From Cliona cf. orientalis (lineage: Eukaryota > Porifera > Demospongiae > Clionaida > Clionaidae): DNA of 64,000 nt. Below, piece by piece: positions 45,012 through 57,100 of this stretch. Position 1 is the first letter of the stretch. Each line of letters opens with the position of its first letter. The notes below the pieces were generated by a model that was not told the DNA's origin, did not search any database, and was given only the letters and a program-made list of their open reading frames with translations. The DNA is taken from NCBI GenBank assembly GCA_963930775.1, contig OZ005696.1:3100001-3164000 (forward strand). The letters run 5' to 3'. The position numbers and the translations under genes are program-made.

Positions 45012-46274
45012 TGGGGAGATAATGAACAACTCAGAGACTACGTCCAGAGTCCCTCATGGATACGCCGCCATAAATTCGAACTGGGACACATCGACAAACT
45101 GCGCATGCTCCGTATACGCGTACAATATTGGGGCGCGCGGCTTGAGCCGGTTGACCTTCACCTGCCACGTGCTCGATTGAATAGGGAAATCCCCCCGAGT
45201 GCGAGCTCGCCAAAGAAAGCGAACCGAGAAAATCGCCATATCTCATCGATAGTCCACGATGTCTTCTACGCTAGGTTCGAATTCTGGGTCCCAACAACCT
45301 TTCATGCGCGCTAAACATTTTGAAACAGTTTCACAGGAATTACATCATAAGTTTCATCATAGGTTTCATCATCATTTCATCATCATTTCGTCATAATTTC
45401 ATCATAGCGAGAGCCGAATTCTTTGTTTCTAATTGGGACTCTGGACGTAATGAACAACTTGGAGACTACATCCAGAGTCCCTCACGAATACGCCGCCATA
45501 AATTCGAACTAGGACACATCGACAAACTGCGCATGCTCCGTATATGCGTACAATATTGGGGCGCGCGGCTTGAGCCGGTTGACCTTCACCTGCCATGTGC
45601 TCAACTGAATAGGGAAATCCCCCTGCCCTGAAAGCGAGCTCGCTAGAGAAAGCGAACTGAGAGAAACGCCAAAAGGATATCATCGGATAGTCCACGATCT
45701 CTTCTACGCTAGATTCGAATTCTGGGTCCCAACAACCTTTCATGAGCGCTAAACATTTTGAAACAGTTTCACAGCAATTACATCATAATTTCATCATAGG
45801 TTTCATCATTATTCATCATAATTACCTCATCGCGAGGCCGAATCGATTTGTTAATTGGGACTCTGGACGTAATGAACAACTTGGAGACTACGTCCAGAGT
45901 CCCTCATGAATAAGCCGCCATAAATTCGAACTAGGACACGTTGACAAACCGCGCATGCTCCGTATACGAGTACAATATTGGGGCGCGCGGCTTGAGCCGG
46001 TTGACCTTCACCTGCCACGTGCTCGACTGAATAGGGAAATCCCCCTGCCCTGAAAGCGAGCTCGCTAGAGAAAGCGAACTGAGAGAAACGCCATAAGGAT
46101 ATCATCGGATAGTCCACGATGTCTTCTACGCTAGGCTCGAATTCTGGGCCCCAACAAGCTTTCATGCGTGCTAAACATTTTGAAACAGTCTTAACCGCAT
46201 TTTCGTCATATTTTACATCATATTTTACATCACAATTACCTCATCGGTCGGCCGAATAGTTTTTTTTCTAATTG
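45012..46274. repeat. Three tandem ~420-bp units with a hairpin at each unit start
   Basis: Units begin near 45012, 45435 and 45857, with the start of a fourth at 46274. Each opens with GGGACTCTGGACGT, about 20 bases, then ACGTCCAGAGTCCC (diverged in unit 1), followed by a GGCGCGCGGCTTGAGCCGG segment and a TTTCATCATAAT-rich tail. Each has a similar minus-strand open frame of up to 104 codons, judged a by-product. Tail-like sequence before 45000 suggests an older unit. Confidence 0.8.
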
Positions 46275-46380
46275 GGACTCTGGACGTAATAATAATATTA
46301 TTATTATTATTGTTGTGATTCACAAATTGAAAGAAAAAACTCTGCTATAATATAAAAACTGCATGTGTTCTGTAAACCCA

Positions 46381-49300
46381 TTAAAATTTCTCTTCTGCTG
46401 TTTGCTCCACCTTTCTCTGTCTCACTGAAACATCCTATATACAAGACAAAAATGTGAGAACATCACTACTATAATGTAATTAACTCATCTTGGGTGAGGG
46501 ACTATTTAGTGGGAAGATTTTTTTATTTCTGCATATCCAGGAATCAAATGGGATACATATTAAATCTAGTTTTCTAATTAAAGACCCCATCTAACTTTTC
46601 ACTATCAGCATCCCTGAAAACAGATTACAAGTGGAACCCCTCTATAATGACATCGACACCCGCTATAATTATATATGTAATATTATTATATATACAGGTA
46701 CTTTCAAGTTTTACGAGAAAACTTACAGGTGGTTTTTGCTCCGGAATCAATTCGACTGCTTGTGGTGGTTGTATTGTAGCATTCTCGTCACTGGCAGTAG
46801 CTTCCTCTGTCTTCTGGGGTTTAAAGGTCGGTCGTCTGCTTCGATAATGGAAACCAGCCGACTGATAGGTGGCAAACTTCATCTTAATCTTAGTATTTCC
46901 ACATCTAGAGTCATGATTACAATTTTTTGCTAAATTGACTGTGTACTATAGAACATGGTTGTACATACATGTACCGTACTGTATAGCCAGAAAATTTGGC
47001 AGTAGTGGTTGCACAATTGCAATTGCCAACAAATACTGCGATATGTTGGCAACCCCATACTGAACCACCAACTTAAAATCCAATTTTTTGCAATGGTGAT
47101 TTTGGATCCAACCACAAATTAATTTGATTTGGCCAATATTTCCAGCTATATGGTATTAAGCATTCCACCAGTGATGTGTGATTACTTTGTTTTAGACACC
47201 CTTGAAACCATATCTCTTTGATGGTGTTTGGTGGTTAGTCTACAAACCCAACTGTGGTTTTAGACAACCCTTAGTCTTGCGAGATGTCAGGCTAACCTAT
47301 ATGCAGCAAAATCGTGCAAAGTGCCTGCCTAGCCTTGAAAACTAGCTAGGGGTGGGTTAAAAAGCTCTTTTATCTCACCTACAAGTTATATGATATTGTA
47401 TATGCATGTACATGTACATATATGTAAGTAGCCATAGATAGGGGCAGCATGTGGTACATGTAACGTTAACTATGGATTCACATGTCAACTTATTTCTTAA
47501 AATCCCATGATTGGCATGTCACTCACCTCAGGAGGTGGGAGTATTCGTGTTTGCTTGTCTTAGTTTCAGGGCCAGACGCTTCTTCTTCCCCGCCCATCTC
47601 CAGGAGACGGATATCTTTATCCTTCTCTTCTTTTGGCACGTGCTCTGCCACACTGGCAGTTTGTTTGGCTGCTGCATCCTGTTTCTGGGCCTCCTTCTGC
47701 TGTATGGACTTTCTTGCCTTCCACTCAATCGTACCCAGCTCTTTCTCAACTAGCAAGTTATGTTCAACAAACCTGTCAAAAAGGCCGAAAAGTGTACACA
47801 CATAATACATTAATTATAGCAAGGGCTTATAGACTCCTAAAGGAGAAGAGGGCATGTAAGTAGGCACCTAACAAAATTCATATCCAAGCTAAAATCCTCA
47901 ATACCCATAGTGCAGTCCAGATTATTGTATACAAACCACTGAATTTTGCTATATAGGTATATAATATACAGCATAGTATGGCAGTTACATGCCATTATAG
48001 ATATAATAGGTGTATGTACAATAAATAAGTACATCTACATGTATGTATGTATGTGCACAATGGTTGTATGCTTTCAAGGAGTACACGTGTATGGTATTCA
48101 CAATTAACAGTAGTCTATGAACAGTCAACTCCGTTGAAGATGTTACCATAGTACATGTATCCCAGTCTAGCACCTACTCCCAAGAAAGTGCCCACGTACT
48201 AAGGGTCAATGTAGCCACTTCCATTCAAATGTATGCACTTTAGTATTCTAGCATCCATTGGAACTACCCGGCAATTAAACTATGGTAATGATAGCTGTAC
48301 TGCACAGTAATGCCAAGTCACGTACAAAAATCGATAAGTAACACTTCACAAACCTTGATTTCCGAGGTACATATTCAGTGAATAGGTCCTTGACATTCTT
48401 CCCACCAATGGTCTTTGGAGTGAGTGTCAAGAGGACAGCATCCTTTCCAAAACACTCACTGATTTCGTCAAGAAAGAGGTCAACTAAAAATGACATGGAG
48501 AGGTTAATTAAAAGTAGGCCTCCAAGCCGTGCATAAGTACACAATACATGTAGCTCTTATTGTATAAAGACAAATACACTCATGTAAATGTATGACATTG
48601 TACGAACAAGTAACATTATGTTCCACTGTACACACGTTAGCCCCAATGATTTTCAGCTGAAAATCAGTGGCTGTAATAGAGATGTGCTGCTAGTAGCTGA
48701 ACTAAGCAGCTGTATAACAAAAGGATGGTTGCCTTGCACTGTGACCATTATTTACACAGGTTCAATTGTACCGTCACACACAAAGACCTTAGCCATAATA
48801 ATTATATAGTAAGCCCATTAGTATTATTGTCCAAACCTGTTGTAAGATGTCCAGGATTGTCGTTGGGGATTGGTCCAACAACAATGAAACTTGTCTCGTA
48901 TGCCGTGGCTCTGTCAGGAGTTGGAAACCACAGATTCCGAAGAGGACCTTCCAACTGTATGCCATACACACATGTGTAGAGTGGGGGTAATTATTATAGA
49001 AAGTGCCCTCGTACTAAGGGTCAAGGTTTGATATGATACTGTATGGCTGAAAATTTCCGATGGCCAAAAATTTCACCTATGTCGCCCAGCTACATATTAT
49101 AATAATATTATTAAAAATAACCTTTCACCAATGCAGTAAAGGTTGCCACATGTTCTATGACACTGTACTACTGTAGATAAAATTTCACTAACAAGAAACA
49201 AGTATATAGCGAAATTGGTCTGGCAAAAGTTTTTACTATGCCATGGTAACCCAATACTGACTGACCTTGGTTCGGGTTTCTAAAGGAGCTGACAGTATGT

Positions 49301-52016
49301 TCTCGTTACAGGTTATGGAGACCATGTTGGTGTAGAATGCCTTGCACTGAGCAGGCTCCTCACCAGCCACAGGGTCAAAGGTGGAACTGAAGTTCACCGA
49401 ACCAACCTAAAAATTAAAAAAACATAGAGTATACGTAACACATTAGCTTTGGCTGGTATGTACATATAGCTAGACATATAATAAAATGTGCAGTGTAACA
49501 CATTTGCTTTGGCATCGGGTCGGTATGTATATCCACGGACTCAAAGAAACAGGGCTACATAATAATATTATTATTATGAAAGGGACGCCCCCTGACTGCC
49601 TGGAAATAATGCGTCTAATATTATTGAGTGGTACATGCATGTATAACACCGCTAAGCTAAGCTCAACAATAACTATACAGGCAGTATCTGTCTAGTTGGA
49701 AAATTCCATTTAAATGACATGAATTTGCAATTGGGAATTGGTTGTTTTGTATACACTGAGTATTGTGATCATCTCAAATTTCATATGTAGCTACAGTGTA
49801 ATGCATACTACTGTGTTTCAACAATGCATAGTACTGTGTGTGTATCAATTTAACTCTTCCGGACATGCATACATCTACGACCACTAATAGTGTCTTCCTC
49901 AGAAATTTCTTAAGGTAATTGGATGGAGTAAACAACTGCGTCATAGCTTTAAGCTCCACCTACTTGGATATCTATTCACTGAGGCTGCACTTAACTTGAA
50001 GTAAAAGTACAGTATACTTGGAGAACACAGCATAATATTATACATCTTACATACCCAGTTGAAGGCTCTTGCTAGAGTTGTTCCATACCCAACACCATCA
50101 AATGAGATAGAGAGGGCGTTCATGATCTTGGGGTAGCGATTATAATCTTCATCGTCAGGATCTACTTTGGGCAGTGGGGAGCAGGCAGCATAGCCAAGCA
50201 CGGCTCCCAACAGAGTATCAGGGATTTTCTGTATTATAGTTCAGTAAAAGTAATGTGATACATTAATTTTAGTCTCAAATCTAATAATGTGTATGTACAT
50301 TATTAATAATATTATACAGAACAGTCCTACAAAATCTTTATATGTAAATTTCACATTAATTATTATTATACCAATGTATTTTCAGTTGGTACAGATTTGT
50401 ATTCCAAGTAGAGTCCCTTCTTGCCTCCTTCTTTGCTGAACTTCCACTTCAGGTACTCCTCAGACGTGTCCCCTTGTTTCTTGGAGGCCTCTTCTGCAAG
50501 GAATTAATAGTGTAATAATACTCTTTGCTGGCTATAGCACACAAAGTATCGGCTACCGGAGGGGACTAGGTGACCATAGGTTGAGGTAATGATAAAAGGA
50601 TGTCATGGACCAACATGCAACCCAATTATATAAGGTTTTATATGTCAGGAAGGTATTCAAGAACATATTCATAAGAATATCGGTAATGTATAGTACAATG
50701 TGAGCAAGACATCTAATTCAGCATCAAAATGTTCTGCTGGTACAATAGTTACTATACAATGAACAGCTGGCATTCAAACTATACATGTCTCCCTCCCACC
50801 TCCATTGAAATCTCTATCAGCTCCAGATTTAAAGGTAGCATCAATCGTAACATAATGCAGTTCTTAGACTATAACCATACTCACAATACTTATTCAAGAC
50901 CATACCGTCCTTTTCCTTTTTGTTGGTATGCTTGAGGTAATGGATGTGAAGCCTCCTTTGGTCATCCTCCAACAGATCCTTCAGTGCCAGACTCGTCTGG
51001 ATATCCTTAAAGGTGTACCCCAATCCACTGTCCGTGCGAAACAGCTGCATCACCATGAAGTCCAAATCAGAGCGAATTCTTGGCCCACTTCCAAACGTAA
51101 ACCACGGAACAGTTGTAACACACTTAAGGAGACAGCTACGCAGGTATCTACAGCAACTCCATCCTGGGATTGGCAATTGAGCTACGTAGTATTTAGCCGG
51201 CAGACCAGTGAGATAGCTAAACTTGGCAACGTCCTTGTGCCCCAGCTCTGTGGCATGAGTAAAGAAGCACCAGAGAATTGCCCATGTCAGACACACCAGT
51301 AGAAGGCATATCAAGCAGAGATAGGCAACTCGTAAGTATGAGATCAGTACCAGCGTGTTGTAAATACAGAGTGCTTTGTCATTGAAAGGCCAAAATTCAT
51401 CCGATGTTTGATTGCCACTTGGGCAGAGGAAACCGTCCATAAAGTTACTGTTTCGAAAGATAAGGATGGCTGCTACAATACTTCCGGCAGTGAATAGCCA
51501 CTGAAAAGTAAGCTTTAAGACATAGAAGAAGAATATTGTCGATTGTTTGTATGTTGCAAACGCAATGGTAAGCTGCTTCACGATTTGAATATTCTGCTGA
51601 TCACTGTGTACTCCGACAATTTCGACATCCGTCAAACGATTCAGGTTGTTCACTTGCGAGAAGAAAAACTCAAAATTCCCACGGTAGTGGTTCAACCACA
51701 GGTAGTGGGGAATGGCAATGAGGGCCCCTGTGATAATTATGTACACGGGAAAGTATTGCGTGAATGGCAGATTACCAGAACAAAATGTATTGATGTATTC
51801 CTGTGATACATCACCAATTCCTTCTGGAAGATAGCACTCCACATTACTTCCCCTGACGAATTCAGTGATGACATCTAGCACTGTGAGGCCAACAATGGCA
51901 GAGATGACAAAGAGAGCAACACTATCCCAGAAGAAGTCTCTCGGTATGAGTGTCCCTCCTTCTCCATCGCTGTCTTTCCTGCCTTCAAGGTCTTTAATGT
52001 TGACACCAGACGACAT
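46381..52016 (-). CDS. Channel gene 3: pannexin/LRRC8-like four-pass domain plus unassigned C-terminal region (complete, compact)
   Basis: Nine exons: 52016-50906, 50493-50372, 50228-50055, 49406-49266, 48954-48837, 48483-48354, 47772-47527, 46904-46727, 46434-46381, total 2274 nt and 757 residues, stop TAA at 46383-46381. The start chosen is the ATG aligned with the other copies (residues MSSGVNIKDLEG); a further in-frame ATG exists at 52172, but the sequence between is not shared with genes 1 and 2. Domain order is as in the sister copies: short N-terminus, TM1, Cys-bearing loop, TM2, short cytosolic loop, TM3, loop 2 with two Cys and an NQT sequon, TM4, then the unrecognised cytosolic region. 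It has few intronic insertions and is the best template for defining the family. An NRF-1-like palindrome lies 58 bases upstream of the ATG and a GC-rich transposon begins about 420 bases upstream. Confidence 0.84.
46972..47158. mobile_element. Old TTTGGCGG-type MITE, gene 3 intron 7
   Basis: TACCGTACTGTATAGCCAG at left to CCAGCTATATGGTA at right. Same intron and offset from exon 8 as in gene 1. Confidence 0.62.
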
Positions 52017-52130
52017 CTCGATCCTACTTGGGGCCGGAGAGCCTTGACTCGACCGCACCCAGCAATGCCCTCGTGCGCATGCGCAAATGTGCGTCACAAC
52101 TACATAACGTAAGTCTGTGTGCCAAGTGAC
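52017..52130 (-). promoter_or_regulatory. 5' flank of channel gene 3 with perfect NRF-1-like palindrome
   Basis: TGCGCATGCGCA at 52074-52085 is a perfect 12-base palindrome 58 bases upstream of the conserved ATG. The rest of the flank does not resemble genes 1 and 2, so retention of this motif is notable. Confidence 0.4.
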
Positions 52131-52236
52131 ATGAGTCCAATACATTACCAGTACAATTACAAATTTGTTCATAGAATAGAGACTACATAATTAAGCAACA
52201 CGTCTACATGTAGGTAACTGCTTTTAATCACGCACG

Positions 52237-52425
52237 TCACATCTGGTAAGGATCGTTAATAGCGCGGTATTCTTCACGCACTAGGGCCAAGCCTGACGCA
52301 CAGTCTGACAAAGCCGTGATGGAGAAGGTAGTGCTTACTTTGATGTTACGCTCTTCATTGTTATTCCTGCCTATTTTCTCTTTGGGAGCATCCACGAGCC
52401 AAGCAAGTGAGTGAAAGGACACCAT
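52237..52425 (-). other. Short open frame beside the TTAA element, doubtful gene
   Basis: A 62-codon frame from ATG (52425) to TGA. Its ATG lies only six bases from the TTAA insertion site at 52431, so if it was part of a gene, its upstream part is displaced. No family was recognised, and it overlaps the 5' side of channel gene 3. Confidence 0.2.
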
Positions 52426-52434
52426 AGCAGTTAA

Positions 52435-53448
52435 GGTACCATTTAATTGCGTGGGCGTGAGCGTCAGGAATGGCTAATTCAATTAGCGAATCGTGAAGGG
52501 GCATGGCCGAAGAGGCCATACGAGTGCCTTTGGTCGAAGGTGGGCGTGTCCAGAATCGGCCAGGGATGATTATGCGCGTGTAATTAGCGACCGGAAGTGG
52601 CCCCTGAAGAAAAGGCCGGTAATTGCCCACATCAAAGCAAGATCAAAGCATTCTTTCTTAACTATTAACCGCAACGACTTAAAAAAAAAAAAAAAAAAAA
52701 AAAGCTTATTAGGCCTAATTAAGCATGTGGGCGTGTTCCTGGCACTGTGTGTGGAGTGTGTGCGTGTGCGTTAATGCAGGTTTTATTGCTTCCGATTGGG
52801 CGTGGCTTCACGGGCCAGTGCTTGGACATCGGCGCCTGGGACTTGGCCTCGGCGATAGGTGGGCGTGTCCCGGAAGCGGTGGTGACCTTTGAACCCCGCG
52901 AGGAGGCTTTGGGGGCGTGGCAGGCGGTCAAAGGTGACGCCATGTCTGTTAATGAGGCACTGTACGGCGGTGCGATCGAGGGGCCTGTACGGCTGGACGG
53001 AAGCTGACGATGGTTTGAAGCGGATGTGGTTGCGATGACGTGTTGTTACTCCGCCCACACAGGAAATGAGGTGAGCTCTTGCGTGGGCGGTGTGGCAGAA
53101 CGGCCTCCAAGTGTTTGTGTGTGTTTTGGCCTTGAGGAAGCTGTGTGTTTTAATTGGGATTGATTGTGGGCTTCCGGTGGACATCCGGTGGTTAGTAGGC
53201 ACTTGATTGAGAATGGTGGTCCTTGGGGAACAGGGTGGGGCTGTTTTGGGCGTGGCCTGGCCCCTCCCTTCCGGCTCGGCTTCCGGTCCATGGAGGATAT
53301 TAAATGAACACTTCCGGCTCTAGCAGCCACACCCCTGAGACCTGTGCAATTAAAAGGGCGTGGTTACACAACATGCACCTCACTAATGACTTTGATGTGG
53401 TTTAGGTGTCATATCCCCCACCTCACGCCCACGCAATTTAATGGTACC
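52435..53448. mobile_element. GC-rich TIR element at a TTAA site
   Basis: The ends GGTACCATTTAATTGCGTGG and the inverted CCACGCAATTTAATGGTACC (about 28 bp) are flanked by TTAA on both sides. TTAA duplication is typical of piggyBac or Kolobok-type elements. The 1-kb interior is far richer in G+C than the surroundings, has a 23-base poly-A run (52681-52703), many GGGCGTG words and several CTTCCGG/CCGGAAG words. Open frames of 86, 94 and 139 codons show no family features. Confidence 0.72.
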
Positions 53449-53452
53449 TTAA

Positions 53453-54092
53453 TCATAATTAATTTTAATATTATTATGTAGCACGCGGCATAGTCTCGCG
53501 AAAGAGGACCCACTATGGATGTCCGCCCACTCGCCAGTTTCGGTCCGAGCATTTCGGCCAAACATTGCAAATAGCTATATAGACACTATAAAACCTGGAG
53601 ATGAGATATAGCTAGCTCTATAGCTCAGAAGCGTAGAAAGCTGGTTTGATAAAGGGGTGTTCTATAGATCTCTAGGCAAGCGCTAGTGTAATGTGCATGT
53701 ACATAATGCCAATTAGCTATATTATATCAGAAAACAGGGGGGGGGGGGACCAGCCCTCGGAGCCCCCAAGGTTCCTATGACTATGTAGCTATCTGGTTTA
53801 CATAATCTGCTTAATATCGGTTTTAAATTACAAGGTACCTCGAACCATAAATTAGATGAACAAAATAATATTATTGTGGCCTCGTGAAAAAGGGCCTATG
53901 GGCAGTGTATGTCATCTCGGCCTCAACTTGTGTGTTACAGTGATGGTGTGATCTAAAAATCAATCTATCTATGTCAGGGGCACAGACTCAGGTTATGGAT
54001 GTAGCTTTGAATTTTGCTATAGGATTTAGTTATCAAATCAAGTCTAATTACTGTGAGGCCAGGATGGAAGGGATTCCCTCTCAATCTCCCAA

Positions 54093-54093
<1 letters not shown>
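53453..54093. other. Intergenic, transposon fragments
   Basis: 53489-53535 resembles the left end of the 33494-34032 MITE, and GGCCTCGTGAAAAAGGGCC near 53879 may be its decayed other end. No coding region was seen. Confidence 0.4.

Positions 54094-54125
<32 letters not shown>
54094..54125 (+). repeat. Poly-C tract (32)
   Basis: Lies 46 bases before the first recognised exon of the Calx-beta gene. Confidence 0.9.
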
Positions 54126-54171
54126 ACAATGTTGAGATTAACTTCTAATCTTGTACCTATTTCTGCAATAG

Positions 54172-57100
54172 ATTTCAGTTGTTATACGGAACCTCCCGAT
54201 CACTTTATAAATATCACTATTTCATGCTTTGCATTCAACCGAGGACCTGGTGCTATTGACTCCGCCACATGTTCGATTGATGAAAATCCTCCCTCACCAT
54301 GTATACAAGTTGTGTACTATACATATTGTACTGTGATATTGCATGGCCATATGCGTACCATTACCCTATAATTATAATATGGTAGTAATGTTACGTGTAT
54401 AATATTATATATAGTCCACTGCCCAGACCACTGGTCAGTGCGTTTCAGGTATATGTTACTGCTCGTATTTACATTGTATATATTATTATGCATAGTTATG
54501 ATCGGTCTGATGTAAGGCTCCAAACTACATGTACATGTATTTTATTACAATCAAAGCTTATTAAGTATAGCTAGGTGTGATACTACATTACAAAGACAGC
54601 ATGGTTGACCACTGCCTTTTGTACCATCATAATGTGACTAATAATGATTATTATTATAATAATATTATGCACAACCTGGCATTGACATTGTAACTATTGC
54701 TTTTCCTCTTGTGCACCTGCAGAATATTATGATTATTTCTTTGAGTATGATGTCTTCTCTGTGAATCTGCCTCCATTCAACTTTGACCTTCCAATTTACA
54801 ATGATGGTATTGCTGAGGATGTGGAAGGATTGATTCTGTTCCTGGAGGTTGTTGAGTCTCAACTAGACCCCAGAGACGTGGGTCAAGTACAACTGTGATT
54901 AGATCTGCTTACCTAAGTACTATTAGCCAGTCAGGTACGTGCATGTAGGCTGAAATTCATACTGTCTAGTAAAAAAATTTGGATTGCACGGTGCAAATTA
55001 TTGTATATCTTGCTGAAAATGAGAAATCCAGTGGTAGTGTAGCTATATTCATGTATGCCATCATTTTCATTGTAGTAGAGTGAAGTAGTGCCTTAATTTT
55101 TATTCGTTAATATAATTTGCACCGAGTTGAAATCCTGATCATGCACCATCATGATGATGGTACAATTAATGCATGATTCATACTTCACGTTAGATATTTC
55201 CACCTTTCAAATCCTACTGGGTGAAGTTGATCTGATATCAATGATGAGAGCTAACCTACTGGGTGTGGCTGTGACATCCACAGTAGTAGCTGTCGTTCCC
55301 TTTGTTACCGATGATAATCAGACAGTTGTAGCTGCAGAGTCTACCATCGTCCGTCTTGACTGGCTGAAGTGGGTCACAGAGGTGCTTGGAGCGTCGGCTA
55401 TAGATGCAACATTCACACTTCACAGGACACAACTTGATGAGTATATATGCAATTACCGGAGAGGACAGGATTAGTACATGGTTTAGGGCAGAAGACAAGC
55501 AATATTTTGTTCTGGTAAGTATTATTGTGGCCATTTATGATCTGATACCATTCCTACTACAAACTAATGGAACTGGATAAACAAACGTAACAATCATACA
55601 TAGAACATCATGTGTTGTGTTGATTATTGCATTTTGAACACACATTTTCCTTATTAGATTTTTGGACTCCATGTGAGAGCAGAGGGTGGTGAAGATGCTG
55701 ACAGAGCACTCTATGAGCTTGAGGCTTGTGTCATGATGCAGCCTTCTAATATCCAGGAGTGCTACAGATCATCCGTCACACTCTACGCTATCCCTGATCC
55801 TATAGGTACATGCTCATTTTCAAGAACAATTTACATACTGTATAGACGAAATTTTGCTGGACAAAAAAACGTCACGCCCAGGTTCCTTTATTTAATTGTC
55901 CATTGATTTTGTGTTTGTCAGAGCTGGACTGTAGAGCCAGAAGCATGTCACTGCTCCCCACTGTTGAATGTGAGGCCCTGAACGCAATCATCAGTGATCT
56001 CCTCTGTGCCTATGATGATATTCCAGGAGTGGAATGTGAGTAACAGTGCATGATGATATCAATATGCAATATCTACCGTGTACTTTCTTACTTTCAATTT
56101 CATCCATGTCTCTGTTTTAATGTAATGGCTATGGTGCTCGTTACCATAAGCGTATATAAGGGCATTGATTCAGAACTATTATTATGATTAATAGCCAATC
56201 ACACATGCACATTCAAGTCCAATTAGGGAATAATTGTACACGCAATCATCAAAATTAGACTCAGCTTCACTTCGTCCAATTTTGAGATTGCTAGTACAAT
56301 TATTTCCCTAATTGGACTCGTCAAATGTGTGCGATTGTCCATAACTAATGTCTGCCGGTTTTATATTCTTCCAGTTACTATTGACCTAGCACTGTTTGAC
56401 AGAGATCCAGGTCAACACAATCTCTCTTTGTTTGCCTTATCAACATTTGGAGATACGACTAGTTATACCTACACATTCACATTTCCAGGTAGCTACATGT
56501 ACACTGATATTGTGTATAGTGTTGGGCATCATTAATTTTTATAATACATGATTGTATACAAGCTAGATTGCCTCGTGTGTGAATGTAATTAAGGTATTTA
56601 TCATAATTTTTCCCTCCCTCCCTCTCCCTCTCTTTAATGATCATCAGTCCTAGAGTGTGTTGAAATGACTGAGCCGGGAATGACTACTCTCATCTGTTCC
56701 TCTCGAGAGATACTAATTAGCCAGCCAATCTGTACTTTTGTTGAAGCTGTTCCTTGTAAGCGCTAATAGTAATAATAATAATATATATCAAAATAATTTG
56801 TACTTAATATTAATTCTGGAGGAGTGATGATATTAATCATTAACACCTGCAAATTTAAGCTTATGCTGTAGGATGATTTGGATAATGTTTACTGCTCAAT
56901 AAAATTTAATATTAATTTTTTTAGGTGATGACCTTGGTAGCATCATTCTCACATCCTCTGCTTATCCTTCCCACATTGGACTCAGCAACCTCACCATTGC
57001 AGCTACTGCTGATGGCCAGCAAGAAATCACACAGACAGTCATGATATCATTGAGTATGTATAATAATATTATCGGGTCACTGTTGTATTAATATTATCAT

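Noticed and set aside
45429-46165. Similar 104-codon minus-strand frames in the tandem units
   Set aside because: Their similarity follows from DNA-level repetition; changes are not concentrated at third positions by eye, and the diverged unit at 18 kb lacks the frame.
52017-52172. Upstream in-frame ATG (52172) as start of channel gene 3
   Set aside because: The added N-terminal residues have no counterpart in genes 1 and 2, and would run through the likely promoter motif.
52783-53330. 139- and 94-codon frames in the TTAA element
   Set aside because: Open frames are expected in GC-rich DNA; no transposase motif or family resemblance was seen.
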